NCBI GenBank assembly: GCA_030407085.1 | Contig: CM059585.1 | Coordinates: forward strand, 99,728,501 to 99,792,500 | Length of the DNA: 64,000 nucleotides | Source of the DNA: Trichopria drosophilae | Taxonomy: Eukaryota > Arthropoda > Insecta > Hymenoptera > Diapriidae | Direction of reading: 5' to 3' | Shown: one piece after another, positions 1-12,870 of the stretch | Position numbering within the stretch: the stretch's first letter is position 1 | How the letters are laid out: each line of letters starts with the position of its first letter | Notes under the pieces: generated by a model | Database searches by the model: none | What the model was told of the DNA's origin: nothing | What the model saw: the letters and a program-made list of their open reading frames with translations, nothing else | Made by a program: the position numbers and the translations under genes

Positions 1-144
1 ATTGAAACCCTGGGAAGAGATGGGAAAATAAGGAAGCGAATGGATGGCAAATTTGCGACGCGGAGAAAATTGGAAAATGCAGATATAGAGAATGAACCAG
101 AAAGGAGAAGGTTATTGAAATTTCTCGCTCGAAGCATCGAATAA
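1..144 (+). other. Possible tail of a coding exon (47 open codons to a stop)
   Basis: Reading frame 1 is open from the first base of the window to a TAA at 142-144. The 47 codons are rich in Lys, Arg and Glu. This 5' strip is purine-rich and less AT-rich than the DNA after about position 180, and an AATAAA overlaps the stop. It could be the C-terminal end of a gene starting left of the window, but an open frame of this length is not significant alone and I recognise no protein family. Confidence 0.15.
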
Positions 145-419
145 AAAAGGTCGAGTCTCCATTTTCCGGAAAAGTATTTTATCTCAGTCTTCCATTACAT
201 CTTTCAATATAATAATTTTTTTTAATTTCATGTATATCACTGAAAATTTGTATATATTTGTTGAAATGTAAACTTTAATGGAAGCATTTTTTTGTACATC
301 TTGTCATGTACAGATTTTCAATTAAAATTTGCTTTTTTATAGTAAAAATTACTATAATTTTTTGTATATTAATATTTATAATAAAGGCACTCAATTTTTT
401 TTTAAATTTTGATCACTCT

Positions 420-960
420 GCTGTACTTTACGCATTCGATGCCGGAAATAGTCACTTACACTTAAAATGATAAGATTCGTTTTGATCGGAAATAAACAAA
501 AATAATTTTGCTTTAACACGAAGAACGCGAGTGACATTGTACCGACTGCAGATAAGTCGCGACAGGCCCTATAGGTTCAGAATACTGCACTTTACGTCAA
601 CAAGCGCTGAAAGCTTGTCAAAAAGTCAGAAACTTTTGGTTTTCGACGTATCGCAAAGTGCACGTATGCGAACACGTGCAGCTTTTGGCACTGCACGTAT
701 CGTTTATAAATAGAATCGAAGAATTTACCGATTAACCAGGGGCTACGACCAGAAACGTGGCTCGATTAAAACGCGTGCCAGCCGGTTCGTGACAAACCTG
801 CTTCCCTCGTGGTAAACCGATAAATATGTGCAGCATATAACCACCGTGCATAAAATAGGCACTAGGATATAAATGGCTAGGGATGTAATACGCCATTAAA
901 TTTTCAAAATATTCGACTATCGAAAGGAAACGATTTTCAGTTGGATGCATGCTTTCTTGT
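420..960. promoter_or_regulatory. Candidate conserved non-coding block
   Basis: This stretch has mixed base composition between AT-rich flanks and shows none of the repeat modules seen elsewhere. It holds an ACACGTGC E-box near 670, forkhead-like ATAAACA and ATAAATA words, and several homeodomain-type TAAT words. Open frames at 531-713 (+) and 732-950 (-) lack ATG-supported, recognisable proteins. I infer a possible enhancer; only comparison with related genomes can decide. Confidence 0.25.
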
Positions 961-1254
961 CACTTCGTAATGAGTGATTCTTCACTCAATGACATACAGA
1001 AGTCTAGTAAATGTTTTGAAAAATATGCCAATGACAGCACTATTTTGTTCAAGATCTTTCAAAATTGTATACAAAACGCCTCAAAATATTTCAGTTTCTC
1101 TCGAAATTAAATTAGTACAAACATCAAAGTTTGCTTTTCAAGATTTCTAGAACAAAATTGACTTTTATGCATTAGCAATTCCAATATGGGGTCCAATTAA
1201 AAAAAAAAAAACGAAATTTGTTGTCTTATAATTTTCGTATGTTTAAAACATTTT

Positions 1255-1480
1255 ACTTGTATACCCTACTTCCATGACGATTTCAAAATGGTGTCACAAG
1301 GAAAATTTTGTTGAACATTTCCTGGACAACGCAAAAACCATATACTAAAACTATAACCTTCTTTTAAGAATGCTAAGAATAAAAAGTTCTTCGAAATCGT
1401 CGATCAATGTACCGGTTTTTTTAATAAATATTTTCACAAATTTTTAAACTAATTTTTTAAAATTGCTTAAAAATTCTGAA
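1255..1480. repeat. Fragment of the ACGCCC palindromic family
   Basis: The phrases here (TTCAAAATGGTGTC, AATTTTGTTGAAC, then a CTGGACAACGC stretch and AAAAAGTTCTT) run parallel to the arm of the intact element at 29724-30863 around its TCAAAATGGC and TTTCTGGACGCC segments. No termini are seen, so this is a decayed internal piece. Confidence 0.4.
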
Positions 1481-1599
1481 AAAAAATTTGGTATATTCTT
1501 TGATAAATTCTGAGGTTTTTTAGGCATAGTTGGAAATAAAATGGGAAAGTGAATGTAGAAAGTAGCGCTATACATGTATTTATTTAGTGAGAGATTCTA

Positions 1600-1915
1600 A
1601 TAATACTAGTCGTTTCTAATGCCACCGAATTAAAAGAATTTTTCGCATATCTGCATACGTAATATTTGATATTACCTGTTCATATTCGAAATTAGCGACC
1701 CTTCTTATGAACTTATAAACACCAAGTTTGGTATGAATCTCAGCATTTTTTTTATTTATATCAGCCATATTGGATCCGCCGTTTTCAATTTCAATATTAT
1801 ATGCCCAGAGATTCGAAATCAGCGACCCCAAAAACCTCCGAATACTTAATTTCATCCGAATTCGTGACTTTTTCGTATTTTCATCCGACATATTGGATCC
1901 GCCATTTTGAATATA
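1600..1915 (-). repeat. Dispersed CCGCCAT/GGATCC module, two degenerate units
   Basis: Two partial units are visible, each with a CATATTGGATCCGCC core followed by TTTTGAAT or TTTTCAAT and a 'GAAATCAGCGACC' spacer. The same module is tandem at 14870-15620 and scattered elsewhere. The open frame at 1616-1891 (-) is a by-product of this repeat and not a gene. Confidence 0.6.
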
Positions 1916-1923
1916 AAAATTTG

Positions 1924-2146
1924 TATGTAGTAATTTTCACTAGAAAACTGAAATAAAAAATGACTGAATCGATATTTCAAAATTCGGGTTCTGTAAGGGT
2001 AATTCTAATTACTATAAAGGGCAGCCTAGAAAATACCAAATAAATTAATTGAAAACAAACCGAGAATTTTTGGAAATAAATAAAAATCACTTATTTCCAA
2101 AATTTCTCGGTCAGTTCACAATTAATTTATTTGGTATTTTGGCCTG
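1924..2146. repeat. Palindromic MITE of the GGGGTTCTAAAG family, partial
   Basis: From TAGTAATTTTCACTAG the sequence runs through AATTCGGGTTCTGTAAGG and AATTCTAATTACT to a central hairpin whose arms carry CCAAATAAATTAATTG and its complement. The order matches the complete copy at 48312-48682. Its outer left terminus and most of its outer right arm are missing. Confidence 0.6.
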
Positions 2147-2149
2147 TTG

Positions 2150-3316
2150 ATGAAGAGTGAGGAACTTGTTAGCAAATTTTAGGGCGCAAACGGAAATGCG
2201 GAAGTACATTTTATATAATTACAGCGCGGTATTTACGTTGTTTGACCAATAGATGTCGCGTTTTTCGAAATACCAGGAATGAACCGTTTCTATTTGTGAA
2301 AAGAGTTTTATTAATTAATGCACGTCACTGACATCCGAATTTGCCTTTTCATCATCGACTTGACGTGATCTCAATCTTAAGACCTAAGTTACTCTTCCTC
2401 TTCCGTAAACAGAAATTACTTTCGCTTTCCTGAGAGTCAGGCGATTTATCATTTTTCCAATAATGTTCCATATCTTAAAACCCAAACCCGACATGAACAC
2501 ACGAGCAGAAGAAAACAAAACGAATTACAGTAATATTTTGCTATGAGTGACACACTTTCGTGCGATCGAAAGTACGATTAATTTCCTTTCGAAATGTGGA
2601 GTAACGCATTTGACAGATAGGTGCTCGTGTTATCTCTTTTGTCGGTTGCATATATACCAAGTTTATAAAGTAATGCTTTTTGTCTATTTCAATCGCGCAT
2701 TTATCTATTTCAGCGTCACGTATGTTGCGGACAATAATATGACGTAATTTCGTTTCTCTCTGATAAAACTTGCGATTTTATTTCTTGATTGCAGGGAACA
2801 AGCGGAACATTTTTAGTTTATTATTTAAATAGTAACCTGAGAAAATGAGACAATTGGATTTACCGCTTAAAACGCAATTAAAAAAGTTAGTACCGCCTCT
2901 TACCACTCAACGAAAGTCCTATTATATCATTTTTACTGGATTCCAATTGTTTTAGTCATAAATATTCGAAATTATAATTATGTGTATACCTTGCATTTAG
3001 TAATAATTTTTTAAATTTTTTATTCGGCGTCAAATAATTTTAAATACCAGAAAAATTGTAAATTCAAATAGAAAAGATGTTGTACTTATTGAATATACCT
3101 ACCTTTTAAATGATGAGTTATTAATGCAACATAGTTATCTTAATAATGATATTTGCATTTATCGTACTTATTATAAGTAAACAATAATTAATTATGCTTT
3201 ATGCTGTACAAAAAGATGTTAATTGTATTTATTTTATTTATTTATTTTTTCAATATTTGTCAATTCAACTGAAGTCAGAAAAACTCGCCTGAACAGTTTA
3301 CATCTTTTCCAACAAC
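2150..3316. other. Intergenic, no feature recognised
   Basis: About 2200-2750 has ordinary mixed composition, including the word AGATGTCGCG near 2253. After that the DNA becomes strongly AT-rich. No coding frame with recognisable content, no RNA gene and no clear repeat boundary was found. Confidence 0.5.
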
Positions 3317-4191
3317 AAATTATCGAATTCTTTTGACAATAAATAATAAAGATGAGTAAAACCTTGTTTTAAACCAGATTTAAAGTCTAAATTTTATACA
3401 AACAATTATAGTCTCTTTTGGTATAATTTGATTATATTAAATAAATAAATTTAAATTCCAGTATATATTTGATTTTCTTTTGTGAGTGTAAATTAGGGTA
3501 GATGACTAATTAGCTCGAGAAAAACATATGCAAAAACGGGGTTGTTGAATTATAAAATTATTACAAATATGCAACAAAGTAGTTAATGAAAATACCTTGA
3601 AATGTGACTAATTGTAGTCATAGCGAAATATTTGTTGTAGTATTGCAGTGTTTATTAAAATATATTTGCATACTGAAGATACTAAAATAATAATTAGATA
3701 ATATTAACATATTTTTCAGCATAAGGCATTATATTTAATCATTATTTAATAACTAGTTTAGTATCACCAATGTGCAAACTATTATTCCAAATACATTTGC
3801 ATATTAATGGCTAAAATATATTTTAATAAACTCTGTAGCATTAAACGAATATTTGACTACGACTACATGAAGTTATATTTCAAGGTATTCTCAATTACTT
3901 TGATGCATAATTAATAAACTATTTTATAATAATTCAACGGCTATTTTATAATAATTAAATTTTTGAATATGTTTTTCTAGTCCTTTATCCCAATTTCTTG
4001 TTACAAAAGCGAATTAAAATGTATGGTATTAATCAGGAAGTTAAATTTATTTATTTAATTTTATCAAATTGTACCAAAAGAGACTATAATTGTTTTTGTA
4101 ACATTTGGACTTTAAATGTGATTTAAAACAAGGTTTTAGTCATACTGATTACTTATTTTTAAAAGAGGAAAACAAAAGAACGACAATTATA
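3317..4191. repeat. Foldback element, about 875 bp
   Basis: The two ends are inverted copies. ACCAAAAGAGACTATAATTG near 4074 is the complement of the segment near 3404-3422, and AAAACAAGGTTTTA near 4126 pairs with TAAAACCTTGTTTTA near 3358. Pairing continues inward through AATACCTTGAAAT (about 3590) and its partner ATTTCAAGGTATTC (about 3877). Arms are roughly 350 bp around a spacer of about 170 bp. No coding capacity is seen, so it is a MITE or foldback element of unassigned superfamily. Confidence 0.75.
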
Positions 4192-6763
4192 GTAGTTATT
4201 TGAAAACGTTTTTAAATCATTTTGGGAAGTTATGATAGAACAAGTTGTCCTATTTTTGAGAACACTTGTTACAATTTGTTACAATTGATTTTGAGAGATC
4301 AGAAAAAAAATGGTAATTTTTCGCACACAAGTAAAAGGTGTTTTTAGATATTGTGTTTAAATATTTCTTAATTATTATATTAAGATAATATGTATTGTAT
4401 TGATTGTCGCTCTTTGTTTTAGGGCTGTGAAGATTCATACATAACGCATCTAAATGAGATTATGAATGAAAAAAATGGCTCTAAATAAACAAATAAAATG
4501 AATAATCAGTATAAAGCGCATAATTCATATTTAAATCCATAAAATTGCTAGTTTCATTTAAAATAACTGAATTATTGTTTGTTGTTAGCCAAATGTGAAT
4601 AATGAATTGGCAATCAACAATTTCAATTTATTTAAACAAAAAAATGTATTGTTTACATAAAAATGTATTTAGTTGAATAAATTTTTGTTATTCTTAGATT
4701 AATAAAAATTTTCTTTGCGTGAATACTTGTGCAGTGTATAAGTCAAGATTACGTATATAAATCTGTTTTCTTAAGTTAAAGTCGATTAATTCAATCATAC
4801 ATCTTTTTTGCTTCTGATTCGGGTCATAAATGATACATATACATTATCGTGTCTTTGAAAAACGAGAAAACATTCTTTGCAAAGTTTTGTTTTCCAATTA
4901 TAAAAATGGACTATAATTTGGCGCGATACCAAGTCCTTATTTGCTATTCAATTTTGTTGCCAAATGCCGAATGTATATACATATATTTGTGAAATATTAC
5001 TCATTCTTGTGTCTTTCAAAAACATATCAGTACAATGATAATACGAACATTAATTATATTAATTAAGATATTATCGTTGCGTAAGTTGTTAATTTTATAA
5101 TAATTTACGTAATTTGAAAATTACCAAAATTAATTTCCTTGACGGAGTGTAAATATCTCATTTCGTTATTCACGCACATGTAGCCGTGCCAAAATCACAT
5201 GTTTTATGCACTTGTTGCATAATTTTCTATTAAATTAAATTACTTTTGGATTTAACAGTATACTAGAAAAGTTGACAGATTAAAAGATCAAAACAAAGAA
5301 ATAGAAAATCAATTCGATGTCAGTTTAGTCCCGAGATAAATAATATGGACAAATCTCTGGAAAATTTATAGAAAATGAAAAATCTCCGGAATTTAAACAA
5401 AAAGATACCAACATAAAAATACAACTGACAATCTAGACAACAATAATAATTCATAGGTCGTATGAAAGGTTGTAAAAATGAACAATAGTCATAAAAAAAG
5501 CTGACAAAAATTAAGCCCTCACTAAAAATAGAAGCAGGAAAAGGCAGTAGTCAGTTAGCGATTTTTCATTTTTTAATTTGTTTACTTAAATATTATTTGC
5601 ATAAAAACGAACAGTATTATATGATGTTTTTAAAATAAACTAGTGAATAAGTTTAAATTTAATAATTACACTATTTAAATAAAAAACTTTCAAAAATTAT
5701 TTTTTTTTGAGTATCTTATATTTTTCATACACAAATTTAAAAAAAAAGTCAAAACGTCTGCATTATTTTAATAATTGAACTAATTTATAACTTATTAGAA
5801 AAAAAACTTATGTTATATTATTAAAAACACCGAAACAAAAATGCTTTGTTTTTTTTAATAAACCACTGACTAAAATTAAAAAAAAAATGACGACAATTTT
5901 TAAGTGATCTATTAAAATAATAAACATTTGTTTTTTGTAAATCTAGTAAAAATGGTGTCTTTTTTATGCGGAACATCTACCGAAGTAAAAACAGTAAAAT
6001 TTCGCTTGTGAGTTTCATTTCCGTCATTATAAAATCTAAATTTGTAAAACACTTACATTGACCAGTCACTGTTTAGAGACCGTTCACTGACCTGCCCTCT
6101 TTAATATCCTGAATTCTTGATTATTTTCAGTACTCAGCCGAAAGAAAAGTTTTCAGTTATTTCCAATAATAAATTCCCAACATTATCAGCATATCCAGCC
6201 ATAAATTGCGGCATATTATGTGCAATTTCCGTGTAATATCGAAATCTTATCAATTTTGACACGAATTCTTCCTTAAAAAGATGCAAGTATTTTTACTTTG
6301 CAAATCTCTTGTAGGCCACGATTACTCACTACGAGAATGTGTTTCATTAACAAGTGCTGTTTACCGCAGTTTAAAAAGGACAGTGACTTCGTCTTTTGCA
6401 TTCTCTCTTTTTTTTACTCAATTAATTGTTAAATCGACGCGGAATTAAAGTATTGTGATTCATTGTTTCAAGTGAAAGAATCTGATTGAATGACGTAGTA
6501 TGATAATTAGAACGTTTTAATTTTTTACTCGGCTTACTACTTAAATTTCACTGAATAATGATTCAATTACTAATTGAAGTTTGCTAAACAAAATTGGTTC
6601 AATATTAGTATCGATATCATTGTAATTAAATCAATCATTTTAAAACTTACAAGTTTCCAATGTAAATTCAAAACTTTCTTAGTACATATGTAATTTGTTA
6701 TACACTGACTAGGCAAAAGAATTAAAATGATAATCGTTTTATAACGATGGATGAAATAAAATG
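4192..6763. other. AT-rich intergenic DNA
   Basis: Long runs of A and T, with no convincing coding frame, RNA gene or paired repeat. Around 6040-6350 composition is slightly more balanced and non-repetitive, but nothing specific can be named. Confidence 0.5.
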
Positions 6764-7059
6764 CACTGAAAAAAACACAGTGGTTTTATTTTCTTTCGCA
6801 CTTTTGTATTACAAACATGTTTAGCCTATCAGCAACAAATGTAGATGCAGCGTATTATAGGTTAGGTTTTTACCGTCAAATAAAAATACATGTGAAGATA
6901 ACTTGTTGCCCAAGCCAAATTAGCTTTACTTCTAAGTCCGTATATCTGTGTGATCATTCCTTAGAGACAAAGTCAAAATTTTCGTTCTTAATGTTGCAGG
7001 GTGTTGAGGGCTCTACAAAAAATTCTAAAAACAAATCAAAATAACCTGCATTTTTTATT

Positions 7060-8350
7060 TGAAAATAGATATCACGAGAATAATAAAAAAATATACAAGA
7101 AATTTTAATACAACATTTAGGACCCTAAAAGATATATTTAAAATAATATTTAAAGACAACTGATTTTAATAGAATATAATAACTACTGTTGTGACTAGAA
7201 AAAAATAGGTTATAAAGTTGTATACGAGTGAAATTTTCCGAAAACAGATTTCCGTGATTATGAAGGGCACCTATTTTGCTCCCTAGTTGCACAATGTACT
7301 ATTTATGTTTTAAAGAATAATACTGGCCATCCGCACAATCAAAACAAAGTTATATTTACAAAAGTAATATGATGCTTTTTTAAATAATTAATAAAAGTTG
7401 TCAACAGAATATGTAAATGAATGTAAGCTGTAATAGTTCAGACAATTTTGAAGATTCTCAGTTGATATTAATAATAGCATTATGCATCTATGTTAGTTTT
7501 GGGTACTTATTGAAATTTGATCTTACATTTAAAAGTGTTGCTTCATGATGTTTTTTAAGGATATCGGTTTATGAAAATCAATTTTATTAGGAGGAATTCC
7601 GGTCAGTAAAAGTTCCAGAACTCGAAATGTAGTAAAATTTTGAATAATTTCTACAAAAAAGGCAGAAAAATAATCACTTTGGTACTCCAAACTAAATGTA
7701 ATTTTCAGACTAATTTAAAAAATATAAATGCAAATTATTTTATTATAACTAATCACAAGAATAAGAATGAAGTTTGTAACCAAGGGTATTATAGGTTGTT
7801 AATTATTCCCAAAGTGCATATTAACTAAATTTATATCAAACACGATTAATGAAATAATTAATTAGATAGTATAGAATGAATAAAACTATTTTGCAACCTT
7901 ATATGTTTATATGTCATCGTAGAATCATGTAATTATTTAAAAAAACTGAAAACATATTTATATAATTAAATAAGATTTACTAAAAAAAAATAGCATTAAC
8001 TATAAGGAATCTTTATTTTTATGGCTTGTTAGTTTAATGGACATTAAATTGATGAAAATTCAATTTCAATTTTATTAAATACATAACAAGTCAGCAGCCA
8101 AATTTAACGTTAAATGTTAATGTTTATTCAACTTTATTATCTCATAAAATTAAATACCTATTGATTGATTTTAAATTGTACGAACCCAGAAAATTTGTAT
8201 CACTTTTTAGCTGCCCATTGACAAATTTTTATCAAAAATTAATTAATTTTATTAGAAATACATTTCATTTTCAATAATATTTTCTCACTAAATTACTGTG
8301 CTCTACATTATATCCCCGTAAGTAATCAAATTATCCCTCATGTAATATAT
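7060..8350 (+). repeat. Left arm of the large inverted repeat
   Basis: This arm pairs with 10225-11970. Landmarks include GCACCTATTTTGCTCCC (about 7266), AGGAGGAATTCCGGTCAG (about 7590) and CCCAAAGTGCATATTAACTA (about 7809). All are found complemented in the right arm in the expected order. Confidence 0.75.
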
Positions 8351-9319
8351 CAGTTCATTATTGTAGTTAATTTTTTTGTATGTCCTTTTGTCACGTATTA
8401 ATCACGCATTTAAAACAAAGATTTATGCATCGCTGGGTAATACAATTAAATGCTATAAATTACATTAAAATCGATTCAAAAGGTCGGTAAGGTACAAAAC
8501 TCGTTCTAGCACAGCATAATTGTAAATGCTACATAAATTCTGCAAAAAAAGTGCAATAAGAATGGAAAAACGTTTACGACAATAGCCGATTGATTGACTA
8601 TGGAATAATGTTGCTCTCATCAGTTAAAATAGCACAATGTCGGAATAATTGTCATTTGATAGAAAACACGATGAACAAAGGAACTATAAAAAACAAGAAT
8701 ACAGACAATTATCTCATTATATCAATTATTACAAGTTTGCACTTCAATTATCAATTTAATTTATGTGAAATATATTTTTCCTTTTAGAATATATCGATTT
8801 TTATAAGTGGTGCAAACAATTTCTTGAATTATCTGGAAATTAGTGCAATTAAACTTTTAATTCGAAAGTAACGATATAAATCGTATTAGGATTCATAAAA
8901 AAGTAATACATCAATTCCGGCGCGCGGTTCACTATTTAAGCCATTGCGTCCCTCGGTGTAACGACAATATAATTAAATACCAATAACTGTGATTGATCTT
9001 TTCGTATCGACTTTCGTCCATAAAATGACCGAAGTTTTCAGTTCTAATATTTAAGTCAAAATATTAGAGGAATTGTATAGAAAATATTTCTCATAATTTT
9101 CGATGAGATATGCTATTATTTCGTACAGGAGGAATTTCTATATGTATAAAAGAAAAAAATTCCATATATAAATATGAATACTTAGTAAAATATTATAATT
9201 AGTGAATATATTTACAAAAATGTGATTCTTTCGGGTGCTTGTTTTTCATTTTCATTTTTCTATAATAAGGTGGAATACTTATCAAGTGGAGAGTGATTAA
9301 ATAATGGAAAATGTCACTG
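8351..9319. other. Spacer of the large inverted repeat
   Basis: Mostly AT-rich. A short block around 8915-9010 (GGCGCGCGG, then CCTCGGTGTAACG) is more GC-balanced. No gene, RNA or repeat was identified. Confidence 0.4.
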
Positions 9320-9575
9320 CAGTAGAGTCCCAGGATATTTGCGTCTGGATATATTTACGTCCCAGCATATTATCTCTGTTCCGTGTCGTTTACATTTGCC
9401 TTTCGCCGCTCTCTTTTTCCCCCACTTTGCAGACTGGGGCCTCAGGAAGGTCCTGCTAAGATATCACGAACATAACGCGAATGAGAGGAGTGGGAGAAGC
9501 GACGCTCCCCTTCTTTTAATAAACATAACAAGACCGGGGTGGGGGGAGTCGAGGAAATATACCGGGACTCTGCTG
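9320..9575. mobile_element. pogo/Tigger-type MITE, copy 1
   Basis: The left end is CAGTAGAGTCCCAGGATAT and the right end is the complement of CAGCAGAGTCCCGGTATAT. TA follows the right end at 9576-9577; the left flank is TG. The interior has CACTTTGCAGACTGGGGCCT, shared with copy 2, and a CTCCCCTTCTTTT block. TA targets with CAGTRGA ends are typical of pogo/Tigger elements. It is too short to encode a transposase, so it is non-autonomous. Confidence 0.85.
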
Positions 9576-10224
9576 TACTTGAAAGCCAGGATAACAGATT
9601 TTTTGTTTTTATAAATGATTTGTATAATTTGTATGTATGAATTAAACGTTTTGAAGTCGCTTATTACATTTCCGGCTTCATTAGCAGAAATAATTGATTT
9701 ATACATGGATTATTTTATATATTAAATTAGAATATCAATGTTCCTAACTAAAAAGTAGACTTAAACCAAAAATAAATAACGCATTGTTTCACAAAAATGT
9801 TCTTCATAAAAAAAGACAATTTCAAATCGACTTTCCTATAACATTTATTTACATTAGTCACAATTTTCTAATAGTATAATTATTAATCATTGACATATAG
9901 TTATATTATGGAGTATAGTAATAATAAAAGAATGTTTAAATGATGGCTTTCATTAATTGGATGTCTCTTTTTATGTTTCAGGTAAGATTCCATGATTCTT
10001 ATCGATTCTAGATGAAAGTAGCTGCATTATCCGATTGGTTCTCTTCCAGCAGAAAATGTCAAGCAATTGAAGTTCGTAATTAGTACGAGGTAATCCGGGA
10101 AATTTAATAAATTTCAAAATTTGTAGAAAAAAAATTGGAGAAATGATGACGGATTTCTAATAAAATTACACTACACAAAAGAATTGGTTTAGATATTGGT
10201 AAACAGAATAACAGTAAACTTATA
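9576..10224. other. Spacer between inverted-repeat arms
   Basis: AT-rich sequence with no recognisable gene, RNA or paired repeat. Confidence 0.4.
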
Positions 10225-11970
10225 GTATATGAGGGATATTTTGATTACTTACGAGGATGTAATGTAGAAAAATTTAGTGAGAAAATATTATTGAAAATGA
10301 AATATATTTTTAATAAAATAGTTTCACCTTTCATAAAAAATCGTCAATAGGCAGTTAAATAGTGATACAAATTTTTGGGAGTTCGAACAATTTAAAATCA
10401 ACCGTGAATAGGTATTTAATTTTTATTATATGAGATAATAAAGTTGAATAAACATCAACATTTAACGTTAAATTGGGCTGCGAACTTGTGCGATATTTAA
10501 TAAAATTTAAATCAAATTTTCATCAATTTAAAATCGATTAGCTTTTTCTCATCATAATTGTAAATACAAATTTTACATATTTCATGGTTAGTTTCATGGT
10601 TAATCCACTAACAAGTCGTAAAAATAACGATTACTTATAGTTAATGCTATTTTTTTAGTAAATCTTATTTAATTTTATAAATGCGGTTTTCAGTTAAGTA
10701 AATAATTACATAATTCGCAGACAAATAAACATATAAGGCTACCAAATTTTTTAGTCATTCTATCTAATTAATCATTTTATTAATCATGTTTGATATAAAT
10801 TTAGTTAATATGCACTTTGGGAATAATTAACAACCTATAATACCCCTGATTACAAACTTCATGCTTATTCTTGTGATTAGTTATAATAAAATAATTTTCA
10901 TTTATATTTAAATTAGTTTGAACATGATATTTAGTTTGGAATATAAAAGTGATTATTTTTCTGCCTTTTTTGTAGAAATTATTCAAAATTTTACTTAATT
11001 TCGAGTTCTGGAACTTTTACTGACCAGAATTCCTCCTAATAATGTCGATTTTCACAAACCGCTATCCTTAAAAGAATCATGAAGCAAAACTTTTAAATGT
11101 AAGATCAAATTTCAATAAGTACCCAAAATTAACATAGATGCTTAATGCTATTATTAATATCAACGGAGAGTCTTAAAATTTGTCTGAATTAATGCAGATT
11201 ATTCATTGACATATTTTGTTGACAACTTTTATTAATTATTTAAAAGAGCATCATATTACTTTTGTAAATATAACTTTGTTTTGATTGTGTGATTGACCAA
11301 TTTTATTTTTTAAAACATAAATAGTGCATTGTGCAACTAGGGAGCCAAATAGGTGTTTGCCGATAAGTGAGAGTTTGCAAACACTGAGTCTCCCTTGTTG
11401 AACATTCTATTTTCTCATACGAGAGCTTACTTTGATCCCGCCATATAGGGAGCAAGATAGTAATTTGCGCTCAGAGTGTACGGAAAAAAACCAGAGTTAT
11501 TACAACCTCAGATATGGTTGTCTTGACTATATTATATTGATAATTATTCCCCTGTATATTTATGGATGCTGGGACCATATCTGTTGAAAGGTTTCTATAT
11601 GCAAAGTTACCTTTTCAATAGCAATGGTCGACCATCAATAATTTAATTCATAAAACTTCTTTGGTCGGTACATCCAAACCTGTTTTTTTTTCCCTGCGAG
11701 GAAAACTTATTTTGCTCCCGGATATATTTATTTTGCTCCCTAGGCCCGTACATTACACGCCGTATTATTTGACCGAGGAGCCTTCATAATTGGGGATCTA
11801 TTTTTAGAAAACTTAACTCGTGTACAAATTAATAACCCATTTTTTCTGGGTTTAGTACTAGTTATTGTAGTGCATTAAAATAAACTGTTTTTAGAGATTG
11901 TGTTAAATATCTCTTTTATGTCGTTAATAATTGTCGCATTAAAATCCGGAATTTCTTGTATAATTATTTT
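10225..11970 (-). repeat. Right arm of the large inverted repeat
   Basis: Inverted copy of 7060-8350 with many point changes. It is interrupted at about 11355-11785 by a segment with its own small hairpin (GTGTTTGC/GCAAACAC near 11353-11382) and with TTTTGCTCCC phrases echoing the arm. Confidence 0.75.
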
Positions 11971-11998
11971 TTATTTATAATTCTAGTTTTTTTCAGTG

Positions 11999-12359
11999 TA
12001 CAAAATATAAAACGGAATATGTGCGTGTGTGCAAAAATTTAAGAAAACCGGTAAATAATGTGAATGTATGAAAATATGAAAAAATGTTACTGTTAAGTGT
12101 GTAACAATATGAGATATGTTAACTAGTAGATTGTGCATAAAGTATTTCGAAGTTTATTTAAATATTTTTTTGTTGTATTATAAAATGATTTTCTGATGGG
12201 CGTAATATAACCCAACATCTTAAAAAAATATAAAAAATGCGAGGATTTTATGTATTTGATTATATTTTTTAACTTAATTAATCTTACTACAATTTTTTTC
12301 TCTTTTCGCTTTTGTCTGCTTGTTCAACATTCAAAGCGGAAATTCTAGAATTGAACTGG
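11999..12359. other. AT-rich intergenic DNA
   Basis: No gene, RNA or repeat boundary recognised. Confidence 0.45.
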
Positions 12360-12870
12360 TTTATTTTCTGGACCTCAAATTTGGAGTTGCAATATATTCG
12401 AAAAGAAAGCTTATGACAATAGAATGTTAAAACTTTTAGATTGGTCATGCATTTCAATCTTGAGGCAGGGAGCGTCCAAGAAAGAATATTATTGCAAAAA
12501 TTGTATTTTTTAAAATTTTTTATCTCCGAAAGTATACATTTAAAGAAAAATACATAAGAAACATTTTTTAACCACAGCAGTGATGAGTAAAGTTTTTCCA
12601 CGCCGAATTAATTAAACTTTTTGGAATATTTCGTATATTTGAATTGTTTTGTTAAAAGAAAATTTCTCCAAATTCGTTGGACCGATCTGAACTAAGTCTC
12701 TTGTGAATTTTTTTGTAAAACGTCTATTTTCATAGGTAAACAATTTTAAAATTAAAAAATACAATTTTTGCAATAATATACTTCCTTTGATGCTCCCTAC
12801 TTTAAGATTTTAGATACATGCTCCGAGTCCAAATTTGAGGTTCAGAAGACAGGCAAATTTTAGCAAATTT
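12360..12870. repeat. Palindromic element, about 510 bp
   Basis: ACCTCAAATTTGGA near 12371 is matched by TCCAAATTTGAGGT near 12828. ATTATTGCAAAAATTGTATT near 12488 is matched by its complement near 12757-12776, and GGGAGCGTCC (about 12468) by GATGCTCCC (about 12789). The open frame at 12287-12601 (-) lies mostly in the left arm and resembles no protein I know. Confidence 0.7.

Larger units (their letters stand above)
6764..11998. repeat. Very large inverted repeat, about 5 kb, with inserts
   Basis: The left arm (about 7060-8350) is repeated in inverted orientation at about 10225-11970. Small open frames at 7640-7828 (+) and 10801-10986 (-) translate to near-identical 60-residue strings, which shows that the arms are copies. 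AACTAGGGAG with the adjoining CATAAATAGT complement marks both arms (about 7282 and 11335). The right arm carries an extra segment of about 430 bp (11355-11785). The spacer (8350-10225) contains a pogo-type MITE. Both outermost ends show CACTGAAAAAAAC or its complement (6764 and 11998), which may be the termini, although the first 270 bp of the left side has no partner. No transposase frame was found. Confidence 0.7.

Noticed and set aside
7640..7828. Near-identical 60-residue peptides at 7640-7828 (+) and 10801-10986 (-) as a conserved gene pair
   Set aside because: The similarity extends at DNA level over more than 1 kb of non-coding arm, so the peptides are by-products of an inverted repeat.
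12287..12601. 104-codon minus-strand frame as a gene
   Set aside because: Mostly within the left arm of a palindromic element, AT-driven amino-acid content, no recognisable motif.
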